A stretch of DNA of 63,098 bases from Bacillota bacterium (GTDB lineage Bacteria > Bacillota > Clostridia > Lachnospirales > Lachnospiraceae). Positions 27,018 to 35,603 of this stretch are shown here, in pieces. The notes below the pieces were generated by a model. That model saw only the letters and a program-made list of their open reading frames with translations. It did no database searches and was not told the origin of the DNA. How positions within the stretch are numbered: the stretch's first letter is position 1; each line of letters starts with the position of its first letter. A program made the translations under genes and the position numbers. The stretch is from contig JAEZKL010000110.1 of the NCBI GenBank assembly GCA_023415475.1, forward strand, positions 1 through 63,098. The letters are read 5' to 3'.

Positions 27018-27235
27018 CCGGAAGAAGTAACTTCACGCGTTTCTCCGATGCTTGTTTACAGGTATTATTCGCATAACGCAATTTCCAAATTTTGTATCGA
27101 CAAAATGAATATAAAACATACTATTTTTTTAACCATTTTAACGTTGTTCTTTATGATGCAAAATGTTACAATATTATACATAAAGTCACAGTTGATTGGT
27201 GATTTGAGTGTTATTCATTATGGGGAGGTTTACTT

Positions 27236-29392
27236 ATGAGTGTACTAAAGAAACTAAAGAAATTCTTATTTGACCAGAAAAACACACAAGTTCTTATTCT
27301 TCGGCTACCGGCAATTCTCCTGGGTTTATTGATCATCGTTTCAATTGTTGGTTTCATCAGCCCAACGGTATTTCGTATTTTAGTTCCTGTGGTTCTTGTT
27401 ATCTCCATTATCCTTTCCACGCTACTACTGTTATTACTGCTTCAATTCATAAAGGGAATACGGTTGATTGATGAAAACGCTATCACCTTATCACAAGGGA
27501 ATCTGAATATCAGTGATATTATTTCCGAAAAAACTAAGGGCTTGGAAATTCTCGCTGCCGCCTTTAATGACATGAAGCGTAATCTGCTAAGCTATATTGA
27601 ATCGACTAAAAGTAATGTTATTATTCTCTCTGACGCCGTAGATAAGGTTACAAAGAGCATCGATATGACCTACAAGGGCAATGAGCAGATTGCTTCAAAT
27701 ATCACCATTGTTGCAGAAAAATCGCAGGAGCAGCTGAAAATTGCCAAGGACACACTGGAGGGCATCGAAAAGGTAAGACTCGGAGCAAGTCGAATCACTA
27801 CCACACTGGGAAGCATCGAAGATTTTGTAGAAAACACTGTAAAATTAACCACCGAAAGTGCAGATCACCTTGAAAAATATACCGATCAGATACAGTTGAT
27901 CTCTACCAACCTGGATGAGACATCTATGTTTATCAAGACCTTAAATACTAACCTCTCCGAGATTACCGATTTCGGTAATCTGATTATGGGTATTACAGAA
28001 CAGCTTAATCTCCTTTCCCTGAATTCACGTGTTGAGGCTGCAAGAGCCGGTGAAGCAGGAAGAGGCTTTGCCGTAGTAGCAATGGAGATGAACAAGCTCT
28101 CCGATGCTACCAAGGACAGTGTTAAACAGATTAACAGCCTCTTGACGAATATCCTTAAGAGCAATACAAAGGTAAGTGAAAGTATCGCACATGTTACCGA
28201 AAGCTTTAGCATGAGCAAGGAAATCTTCAACTCCATGAAGGATTCCTTCTATTCCATTAATAATAATGCGAACATTCTGAACTCTGATATCAAGCAGGTA
28301 TATGAAGAATCCATTATGATTAATGACAGTACAAAAACAATCAGTGAGCAGGGTACTATCCTTCATGATGCTTCCAATGAAATAACCAACATCACACAGG
28401 ATGTTGCCGCTGTTACTCAGGAAGAGCTGGCCGAAAACGAAGAAATCAATGAGCAGGCGCAGTCCTTGAAGAGAATGCTTTCCAGCATCGAGAATCTTCT
28501 GAAGAGATATAAGACCTCCGTTCTTCCCGTAGCTCAGGTAAGTACCAAGAGACTTAGATTTGTAATGCTAAGCCCCATGAATGATCCCTTCTGGCTATCG
28601 GTAAAGCAGGGTGCATTATATGCACAAACCGAGCTTAAGGATAAGAACGTTGTAGTAGATTTTATCGGCTTCGAGAAGGTTGACAACAGTTTTATCGAAA
28701 CACTAAATAAACAGATCGAGGATGGCTGTGATGGGCTCATACTCCCCGGCTTTGTTAAGGGTATAGAAGAATGCGCCCAGAGAGCTGCTGCTAAGAAAAT
28801 CCCTATCATGACATTTAACTGTGATTTTACGGATACTTCGAGCCGTCTTTCCTATTTTGGTCCTAATATTCAGGCTGAGGGCGTATTAGCTGCAGAAATA
28901 CTCGCTAAGAGCATTGAAGAAGAAGGGAAGATCGTTATCTTCAGAGGTAGTACTACTTCCTCTAATAATGTAACAAGAAGAGATGCAGCTGTAGCTAAGC
29001 TGGCAAGATATTCCGATATCAAGATTGCATCTGAGATTGATGAAATGGAGGATGCATCCCAGATTTATAAGAAGCTGAAGGAATTTCTCTACTATTCACC
29101 GGATATTAAAGGCATCCTAGTCATTGGCGAAGGTGCCAAGGGTGCCGCAAGAGTAATTGAAGAAATGAACCTCATCGGAAAGATCCATCTGTTCTGCTTC
29201 AATTACAATACAGATATGGATGCTCTGATCAGAAAGGGTATCGTACATATGGTATTCAGACAGGATGGCTTTGGACAAGGCCATGATCCGATTATCTATC
29301 TCTATAATTATCTGGTTGCGCAGGAAGCACCGGCAAGCACTACCTTCACCAGAACCGAAGTAGTTGATAAGTATAGTGTAAGTGATTTCTAA
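27236..29392 (+). CDS. chemoreceptor (MCP) fused to a C-terminal periplasmic-binding-type sugar-binding domain
   Basis: 718 residues. Two adjacent membrane helices (about 19-39 and 46-71), with almost no extracytoplasmic part, are followed by a HAMP-like segment and a methyl-accepting signalling coiled coil (tip LSLNSRVEAARAGEAGRGFAVVA near 260-285). From about residue 438 a Peripla_BP_4-type domain begins (KRLRFVMLSPMNDPFW ... GCDGLILPGF ... IMTFNCDF ... VFRQDGFGQGHDPI). With two helices both ends are cytoplasmic, so the binding domain would face the cytoplasm, opposite to the usual topology. GGGGAGG precedes the ATG. Confidence 0.88.
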   Translation: MSVLKKLKKFLFDQKNTQVLILRLPAILLGLLIIVSIVGFISPTVFRILVPVVLVISIILSTLLLLLLLQFIKGIRLIDENAITLSQGNLNISDIISEKTKGLEILAAAFNDMKRNLLSYIESTKSNVIILSDAVDKVTKSIDMTYKGNEQIASNITIVAEKSQEQLKIAKDTLEGIEKVRLGASRITTTLGSIEDFVENTVKLTTESADHLEKYTDQIQLISTNLDETSMFIKTLNTNLSEITDFGNLIMGITEQLNLLSLNSRVEAARAGEAGRGFAVVAMEMNKLSDATKDSVKQINSLLTNILKSNTKVSESIAHVTESFSMSKEIFNSMKDSFYSINNNANILNSDIKQVYEESIMINDSTKTISEQGTILHDASNEITNITQDVAAVTQEELAENEEINEQAQSLKRMLSSIENLLKRYKTSVLPVAQVSTKRLRFVMLSPMNDPFWLSVKQGALYAQTELKDKNVVVDFIGFEKVDNSFIETLNKQIEDGCDGLILPGFVKGIEECAQRAAAKKIPIMTFNCDFTDTSSRLSYFGPNIQAEGVLAAEILAKSIEEEGKIVIFRGSTTSSNNVTRRDAAVAKLARYSDIKIASEIDEMEDASQIYKKLKEFLYYSPDIKGILVIGEGAKGAARVIEEMNLIGKIHLFCFNYNTDMDALIRKGIVHMVFRQDGFGQGHDPIIYLYNYLVAQEAPASTTFTRTEVVDKYSVSDF

Positions 29393-29440
29393 GCTATATA
29401 GAAAATAAATTATATAAACGCTCTATGTTAGAGCATCAAA

Positions 29441-29482
29441 GAAGGAAGACGGATGGCAAATTATTCTTATCCGTCTTCCTTC
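29441..29482. terminator. bidirectional terminator between the MCP-PBP and GGDEF-EAL genes
   Basis: Perfect 14-base arms GAAGGAAGACGGAT / ATCCGTCTTCCTTC lie between two convergent genes, 48 bp after one stop and 74 bp after the other. No long T-run follows on either side. Confidence 0.75.
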
Positions 29483-29555
29483 CTATGTCAATTGATTGCT
29501 TCCATAAAAAATCCTGCTTCTGTTATCCATAATATCTATAACAACCCTGCTTGCA

Positions 29556-32159
29556 TTAATAGAGCTCTTGAAGCATATTCATAATCTCTTCCTCAGGTAG
29601 CGGTTTAGAGAAGAGATAGCCCTGTATCATATCACATTCATGAATAGTTAAGTAATCAAGCTGACATTGTTCTTCTACACCTTCCGCTATTACACTCATA
29701 CCCATATTCTTACCCAAGGATATAATATGTCCTATCAAATCATCCTTGTTGTCGTTGGTTATGTTATCGATAAAGGACTTATCAACCTTCATCGTTGTAA
29801 TTGGAAGCTGTTTTAGGTAACTTAAGGAGGAATAGCCTTTCCCAAAGTCATCCAGTGCAATTCTGATCTGTTTATCTCGCAGCCGTTTCAATCTGGAGAT
29901 AATACGATCAAAGGATTCCATCAATATTGTCTCTGTAATCTCCAACTCAAGATATTCCGGTTTAATATCATTAATTCGTAATGCCTCCTCCACAATATCC
30001 AAAAAATCTTCTTGTAACAGTTGTAGTATTGAGATATTCACAGATACCGTAAGTCCCTGATATCCGCTATTTTCTAATTTCTTCAGAAACTCACAAGCTC
30101 TTTGCAGAACCCAGGTTCCGAGGGGGATAATAAAATGTGTATCTTCCGCTACTTTAATGAATTTCAACGGAGATACTTTTCCCAGCACCGGACTGTTCCA
30201 TCGAAGCAAAGCTTCAAAACCTGATATTTTTTTTGTTGCGATATCCAGCTGAGGCTGATAATACAGTTCGAATTCCTTCTCGTCCAACGCACCCTGCAGA
30301 TGCTTTTCTATCATAATCCGTTCCGTAAAGACTTCATTCATCTGTTGATCATATACCATATAACTCTTTCTACCTGCCTCCTTTGCCTTGTACATGGCAA
30401 TATCGGCATACTTTAATAGCTGTTCTATATTTCTTCCATGATCCGGACAAATAGCAATACCAATACTTAGGCTAATATGAAGATTACTGCCAAGACTATC
30501 AAAATCCTTTTTAAAATTCCCCAGGATAAAGGAAGCGTATTCTTCAGCCTGTTCTCTCTCTTTAATCCGATTCATGATAATAACAAATTCATCTCCGCTT
30601 AACCGATAAAGCGAGCAATCATTCTTTAGTAAAGCCATCAATCTCTCACAAACCTTAACAATCAGCTTATCTCCAAAGGCATGTCCCAAGGTGTCGTTTA
30701 CATATTTAAAATTATCAATGTCAATAAATAAAAGGGCTTCCCTCCCATCCTCAGTAGCATTAATATGAGATTTTTCATATAAGGACAGCTTATTCATTAC
30801 TCCTGTTAAGGAATCATAATAAGCCAGATTGGCTAATTTTTCTTCGCTCTGCGTTATTTTTTCATTAATTTTTATCATTTCTTCGTATTGCTGCTTTATT
30901 TCTTCATCCGATGCATTTAATTCCTCATACAGTTCAGATAATTCTTCATTACTCTCTTGAAGGCTGCGCTTCATCTTCTGTATCATCTTTATATAAAACA
31001 ATAAGATACTTACGAATATTAAAAGAATAACAAATGCTATGATCACACTGTTAACTAACGTCTCATACGTCTCATAAAAAGAAAAGGGTTTGTTAACGAT
31101 CTCGCTGTCTTCAGGCAGGAGGTCAAGCGGAATATCAAATCGGATTAATTGGTTATAATCAAATATGGTACGCGTGGACACCGGAATCGTAATCTGGATC
31201 TGATTCGGATCTTCTCCTCCAAGAATTCGAAATGCAATCTCGGCAGCCTTTTCACCCTGTATTCTACCGCTTAACATGGTGCCTCCGACAATCCCATAAT
31301 CAATACCAAAGTCATATATTTGATAAACCGGCACGTTGCTATTCTCACATATTTCCATCGTCACATAGCTATTATCATAAAGCTTGTCGTTGATATCACG
31401 AAAATAAGTTCCTATCATGATAATGCTTTGATCATCTAATTCACCGGCCTTACGAACCGCTTCTTCAAACGGTAGATTATTCCAGGATACAACAGATAAA
31501 CTCGGGTCATACTCGTTGATCGTATTAGTCATAATATGACTCGTGGATAATCCACTCTCTGAATTATCATTCAACAAATAGATATTCTTTAAAGAAGGGT
31601 TTATCTTCTTAGCTATCTTCAGAGTCTGCATCGGATTGATTACTTCAACTACTCCGGTAACCCTGTCATAACCCTTTGTAATCCTTTGCACACCCTCCAT
31701 ATTAACACCGGAGAATACCACCGGTGCATCGGAGAATAATTTGGTTCGATATTTCAAAGCGAATTCCAGTGCTACATCATCGGTAGTTATAATAATATCA
31801 ATTAGCTCATTATGGTATTTATAATGATAATAATCGACAAGGTAATTAATATTATCTGCCGTATTATAATTCTTCCAATCCATGTATTCAACGCGAAACG
31901 AGAAATTATGCCCACTCTCCTGGAGCATATCAATAATACCCTCCGTCTGCTCCCTGGTCCAACTAAATCCCTGATGATAAGAATTCAGAATCAGTACGTT
32001 CTGATTATGTTTATTCTCTGATGCATACGTATCGGGTGAAATCAATAAAATGAAAAATAATATAGTAATTCCTATGGCTGCTAATTTAATAATATTCACA
32101 TGCCTTTTTAACATAACAACCCCCGGTCTTTTCGTCATTCTTCTTATCACTGCTTCCAT
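29556..32159 (-). CDS. membrane sensor GGDEF-EAL protein with an ABC-substrate-binding-type extracellular domain
   Basis: 867 residues. A signal/anchor helix (about 25-45) leads to an extracytoplasmic ABC transporter substrate-binding-like domain (about 50-360, opening VLILNSYHQGFSWT), a second helix (about 372-395), a coiled coil, a GGDEF domain with the active variant SGDEF, and an EAL domain with GFEALLRW, LEITET, DDFGKGYSSL and EGVEE. Both enzymatic motifs appear intact. The start is uncertain: in-frame ATGs at 32138 and 32114 also exist, the latter preceded by GGGGGT. It pairs with the convergent MCP-PBP gene, both using solute-binding folds as sensors. Confidence 0.9.
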   Translation of the reverse strand: MEAVIRRMTKRPGVVMLKRHVNIIKLAAIGITILFFILLISPDTYASENKHNQNVLILNSYHQGFSWTREQTEGIIDMLQESGHNFSFRVEYMDWKNYNTADNINYLVDYYHYKYHNELIDIIITTDDVALEFALKYRTKLFSDAPVVFSGVNMEGVQRITKGYDRVTGVVEVINPMQTLKIAKKINPSLKNIYLLNDNSESGLSTSHIMTNTINEYDPSLSVVSWNNLPFEEAVRKAGELDDQSIIMIGTYFRDINDKLYDNSYVTMEICENSNVPVYQIYDFGIDYGIVGGTMLSGRIQGEKAAEIAFRILGGEDPNQIQITIPVSTRTIFDYNQLIRFDIPLDLLPEDSEIVNKPFSFYETYETLVNSVIIAFVILLIFVSILLFYIKMIQKMKRSLQESNEELSELYEELNASDEEIKQQYEEMIKINEKITQSEEKLANLAYYDSLTGVMNKLSLYEKSHINATEDGREALLFIDIDNFKYVNDTLGHAFGDKLIVKVCERLMALLKNDCSLYRLSGDEFVIIMNRIKEREQAEEYASFILGNFKKDFDSLGSNLHISLSIGIAICPDHGRNIEQLLKYADIAMYKAKEAGRKSYMVYDQQMNEVFTERIMIEKHLQGALDEKEFELYYQPQLDIATKKISGFEALLRWNSPVLGKVSPLKFIKVAEDTHFIIPLGTWVLQRACEFLKKLENSGYQGLTVSVNISILQLLQEDFLDIVEEALRINDIKPEYLELEITETILMESFDRIISRLKRLRDKQIRIALDDFGKGYSSLSYLKQLPITTMKVDKSFIDNITNDNKDDLIGHIISLGKNMGMSVIAEGVEEQCQLDYLTIHECDMIQGYLFSKPLPEEEIMNMLQELY

Positions 32160-32369
32160 CGTTCATGATTGAATAGTAGATGCTATTTCAAATTTCATGA
32201 GTAGACTTTATTTTACATATTACTATAAATTATTACAACATTTTCATCTTTATTATATAACAACTACCAACTCCTGCCAAGAAGTATTTATAAGTAGTAT
32301 TTATATAGACAGATATTTGTTTTGGGTGAGTATGGCCCGGTCAAAAATTGTTCCATGTAGTAAGCACAC

Positions 32370-32401
32370 GAAAATCCTGGTCGCAAACAACCAGGATTTT
32401 C
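32370..32401 (-). terminator. hairpin, probable terminator
   Basis: GAAAATCCTGG and CCAGGATTTTC pair perfectly with a ten-base loop, downstream of the SUMF1-like gene on the minus strand. The surrounding 32160-32538 stretch holds no gene; its only other structure is the DnaA-box dyad. Confidence 0.6.
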
Positions 32402-32465
32402 ATACATTTGAAATACTGATGCAATTTTTACTAAAAATTACTTTTAATTTGGATATTTCTGTAAA

Positions 32466-32498
32466 TTATCCACACTCGATTGTTGACAATGTGGATAA
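32466..32498. promoter_or_regulatory. two perfect inverted DnaA-box sequences
   Basis: TTATCCACA (32466-32474) and TGTGGATAA (32490-32498) are both exact matches to the DnaA-box consensus, in inverted orientation with a 15-base gap. They may bind DnaA as a titration or regulatory site, or merely form the stem of a hairpin after the SUMF1-like gene. A third exact box occurs inside aspS at 14551-14559. Confidence 0.45.
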
Positions 32499-32538
32499 AT
32501 GGCAATATTTGTTAAATGATGAAAGCCTGTCGAGCTTT

Positions 32539-33369
32539 CTACTTATCAAGGCAAATTCGAAAGCCCTGATCATAGCCCTTACTATATGCCTCATAGCTAC
32601 CCCTGTAAGTCGTTTCGCAAGCCTTGGCATCACCGAGCCAGCCACCACCTCGCCAAACCCGGACAGCCCCGCTGGCGCTGTCTACAACATCAGTGTACCA
32701 ATCCCAGCACCATTCTCTTACATTACCGGACATATCGTAAAGTCCTAATTCGTTTGGTTTCTTTGTACCGATCGCCTGTGTACTGTTATTGTTGCTTTCG
32801 ATTGTTTGCCAGAACCATTCACCGGTCAAATATTCGTCCCCGGAGTTTCTCCAATACCATGTCACCTCATCTGCGTCGTCGCTTCCGCTGTAGGTATAGC
32901 TTTTACTCTTCTGTCCTCCTCCTGCAGCATACTCCCACTCCGCTTCTGTGGGCAATCGATAGCCATTTGCTCCTTGAATAATTGTAACCGTCCACTTGAT
33001 TTCATCGCTGTCATTGAGATTATTCGGGTCTTTTTGATCCTTGTCAATCCTGTAGAATGGTTCTAATCCCTCTTTCACGCTTCTTGCATTACAGTACTCG
33101 ATACAATCATACCAGCTTACCATTTCTACCGGCAAATCGTCACCTTTAAATTCCGATGGATTCGTATCCATTACTTCCACCCACTCTTGCTGGGTTACTT
33201 CGTATTTGCTAATATAAAAGTCCGAAATTGTCAGTCCTTTTTCGTAAAGATTGGATTTTGTATTCACAAAGCTCCCACCCTTTACCAGTACAAAATTGTC
33301 AGGTACCCTCGAACAAGCACCCGCAGTAATGATGATAGCCATGAAAAGGATGAATAGTATTTTTCTCAT
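32539..33369 (-). CDS. SUMF1/formylglycine-enzyme-fold lipoprotein
   Basis: 276 residues. A lipoprotein signal ends TAGAC (Cys 19). The body is a SUMF1 fold: YEVTQQEWVEVM, PVEMVSWYDCIEYCNARS, YRLPTEAEWEYAA, GLYDMSGNVREWCWDWY, VWRGGGW and GFRICL at the end. In true formylglycine-generating enzymes two Cys follow the RGGS motif; here one aligned position is Gly, leaving a single Cys, so oxidation of sulfatases is doubtful and a structural or binding role more likely. GGGGGA precedes the ATG. A palindromic site shared with the xylanase lies just upstream. Confidence 0.88.
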   Translation of the reverse strand: MRKILFILFMAIIITAGACSRVPDNFVLVKGGSFVNTKSNLYEKGLTISDFYISKYEVTQQEWVEVMDTNPSEFKGDDLPVEMVSWYDCIEYCNARSVKEGLEPFYRIDKDQKDPNNLNDSDEIKWTVTIIQGANGYRLPTEAEWEYAAGGGQKSKSYTYSGSDDADEVTWYWRNSGDEYLTGEWFWQTIESNNNSTQAIGTKKPNELGLYDMSGNVREWCWDWYTDVVDSASGAVRVWRGGGWLGDAKACETTYRGSYEAYSKGYDQGFRICLDK

Positions 33370-33397
33370 ATGCGCCGCTCCCCCTTAACCCCTTATC

Positions 33398-33435
33398 CTA
33401 CTTGAAAGAACCTATTCAAATAGTATGTAGGTAAG
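33398..33435. repeat. inverted repeat/palindromic site, left copy
   Basis: CTACTTGAA-N8-TTCAAATAG (33398-33423), an operator-like dyad, extends rightward through TATGTAGGTAAG. The 21 bases 33415-33435 recur as an exact inverted copy at 34249-34269, upstream of the xylanase. It lies 28 bp ahead of the SUMF1-like gene start. Confidence 0.75.
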
Positions 33436-33575
33436 AATCGTTATCGATAGAAAGCACGCTACGCGAGCTTTCTATTATCATGAATTAATATATAAGGCCA
33501 ACCGACCCTCCAATATTAATCCGATACAGCTTTCACGTTCCGGCTCCTGTCAGCTACCTGACGGCAGATGAACTA

Positions 33576-34214
33576 TTACCATACCGTTACGTTAGCGTTT
33601 CCACTACTTTGATAACCCTCTACTGCCAATACCTGATAGGACCAGTTGCTGCCCAAATTCATACCCTTACTTCTCCATGCGTTAACATGATTTGCAAAGT
33701 TGATCTGAACATTGCTTCCGGTTCCTCTCTTTGACTGTCTTACACTCCAGAACTGCTGGAAGGTCTGGGTACCGTCAATGGAAGGAGCATTATAACGCAT
33801 CGTAGTATAAATGTCATAGGTACCGCCGTCACTGCTTACGCTTCCCTTATAAGTACCGGTAGGCCGATAGGTGCCCCAGCTGTCAACAACATAATATTCA
33901 ATCAGTGCATTTCTTGTCCATCCATAGAAAGTCAGATAGCCATTGCCGGACGGTGCAAATATGCCGGCATTATAGCCACATACTCTGTATGCATTTCCAG
34001 TATACCAGCCTTTACCAACAACAAAATTACCACAGTTAGTCCAGCTAACACTGAAATTACCACCGGATCCATTGGTCGCTCTAACCGTCCCGCCACCGTC
34101 GGTCCAATTCTGCCAGTAATCAGTAGCTGCGAATGCCGTTCCGGCAAAAATACTGGTAAAGCTCATAGAAATTGCAAATACGATTGCTAATACCTTCTTA
34201 TTTAACCTTCTCAT
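33576..34214 (-). CDS. secreted GH11 endo-1,4-beta-xylanase
   Basis: 212 residues, a single GH11 jelly-roll domain behind a signal peptide cut near AFA-ATDYW. Catalytic pair: Glu106 (LIEYYVVDSWG, nucleophile) and Glu199 (AVEGYQSSG, acid/base). The residue next to the acid/base is Asn (SWTNCGNF), the form associated with neutral to alkaline optima. It has no carbohydrate-binding module or anchor, so it is probably freely secreted to cut xylan backbone. GGAGG precedes the ATG. It is flanked by an inverted repeat whose inner palindrome may be its operator. Confidence 0.96.
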   Translation of the reverse strand: MRRLNKKVLAIVFAISMSFTSIFAGTAFAATDYWQNWTDGGGTVRATNGSGGNFSVSWTNCGNFVVGKGWYTGNAYRVCGYNAGIFAPSGNGYLTFYGWTRNALIEYYVVDSWGTYRPTGTYKGSVSSDGGTYDIYTTMRYNAPSIDGTQTFQQFWSVRQSKRGTGSNVQINFANHVNAWRSKGMNLGSNWSYQVLAVEGYQSSGNANVTVW

Positions 34215-34248
34215 ACTGAAACCTCCTTAATACAATATTATTAGTTAC

Positions 34249-34286
34249 CTTACCTACATACTATTTGAATAATTTCTTTCAAATAG
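34249..34286. repeat. inverted repeat/palindromic site, right copy
   Basis: CTATTTGAA-N8-TTCAAATAG (34261-34286), with perfect nine-base arms, is preceded by CTTACCTACATA, the inverse of the extension of the left copy. It lies 35-72 bp upstream of the xylanase start, a normal place for promoter or operator. The remainder of 34287-34543 shows no gene. Confidence 0.75.
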
Positions 34287-34543
34287 CGCTCCCTATACAA
34301 CTGATACAAGTGAATTATATCAGCACTTGAAAAGAATTTTAATGTCGTATTTGGAAAATTTTATAATATTTTGTCTTTCATTGCCTTTCAAATGAGGCTG
34401 ATATCCTAATCTGTCATATACTTCATGGATTATAAGACAATTCCTCTGATTCCATGAAACCTACATAGCATTAAGTTATATTGTCCCGTAGAATAGATAT
34501 AGCGTAGTAGTTACTGATGTTTTGCATAAAGAAGGAGGTCACT

Positions 34544-35293
34544 ATGAAACTATATAGAAAGATTTTCATTGTCACACTATGTTTCCTGTTAATATCACCG
34601 GCTACGACAGTATATGCTGCTAATTATAAGGTAACGTCAAAGGATACGCTCCAATCGATCAGCAAATTATTCGATACCAGCGTCAAAGCCTTACGGTATT
34701 CCAACAACTTCGAAGAAAACAGTTTTTCAGCAGGAGATGTCATTTACGTTCCCGCCCATGTATATAAAGTAAAAAGCGGAGATTCTCTGTACACAATCGC
34801 TAAGAAGTACGGGGTACCTGTAGCCAACCTAAAGAAAGCAAACGGTAAAAAAGGCGATTCCATCAAACCCGGCCAAAAGCTAATGATACCCGGTGTGAGT
34901 CCTAAAAAGTCCGATACAGTCATTCCCTATTCCAGCAGTGATGTTGATTTGCTAGCAAAGCTGATCGAAGCTGAGGCTTCCGGAGAATCCATGCAGACAA
35001 AAATCGCGGTTGGAGCAGTTGTTATTAATCGTGTACAAAGCAAGGAATGGGCTCCCTCAATCAGTAAAGTAATCAATCAGAAATTCGGAGCGTATTACCA
35101 GTTCACTCCGGTAAAAAACGGAACAATCAAAAATACACCTTCCAGTGCATCGAAAAAAGCCGCATTGATTGCCATGTATGGCAGTGATCCAAGTAACGGT
35201 GCTATTTTCTATTTTGATACAAGTTCAAAAAATAAATGGCTGTGGTCAAAGCCCCAGACTGCCAGTTTAGATCATATGGTGTTCGCTAAATAA
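34544..35293 (+). CDS. LysM cell-wall hydrolase, SleB/CwlJ type
   Basis: 249 residues: signal peptide (cut near VYA-ANYK), two LysM peptidoglycan-binding modules (about 28-70 and 73-117) and a Hydrolase_2 domain (about 130-249) with the catalytic Glu in LIEAEASGES. Family members are spore-cortex-lytic or growth-related amidases/transglycosylases acting outside the membrane. AAGGAGGT precedes the ATG at 34544; nine upstream in-frame codons lie before it. A large hairpin repeat follows. Confidence 0.92.
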   Translation: MKLYRKIFIVTLCFLLISPATTVYAANYKVTSKDTLQSISKLFDTSVKALRYSNNFEENSFSAGDVIYVPAHVYKVKSGDSLYTIAKKYGVPVANLKKANGKKGDSIKPGQKLMIPGVSPKKSDTVIPYSSSDVDLLAKLIEAEASGESMQTKIAVGAVVINRVQSKEWAPSISKVINQKFGAYYQFTPVKNGTIKNTPSSASKKAALIAMYGSDPSNGAIFYFDTSSKNKWLWSKPQTASLDHMVFAK

Positions 35294-35339
35294 TGAAATT
35301 GAGCTTATTGTAAAAAGGATCTGCAATCTATATTGTATG

Positions 35340-35433
35340 AAAGAGGCTGATTCAAGCATGTATTGTTAGTAAAGGCACGGGATACTGTTATCCACGCCTT
35401 ATGCTAATGAATATGTTTTGAAACAGCCTCTTT
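35340..35433. repeat. large hairpin repeat, copy 2 (GGCTGTTTCAAA family)
   Basis: AAAGAGGCTGATTCAA (35340-35355) and TTGAAACAGCCTCTTT (35418-35433) form the outer stem; the inner part (GGCACGGGATACTGTTATCC.. region) matches copy 1 at 5054-5080 in layout. It lies 46 bp past the LysM-hydrolase stop. The rest of 35294-35603 has no gene. Confidence 0.8.
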
Positions 35434-35603
35434 GCACATGCAATGGCTTCATTGATAATGTGTTCTCCCACGGAAGGTTTCCTCATTCCATTACATTCCA
35501 TTAAATTTCCACTAAATTGTTTTTATGGAATTGGGATACATTCAAAGTTATATGCCGTCTAATGTATGAAGCACCAAGATAACATAATTTAAGGAGGAAT
35601 AGG

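Noticed and set aside
32466..32498. Chromosomal origin of replication
   Set aside because: Only two boxes, and no dnaA, dnaN or AT-rich unwinding element beside them.
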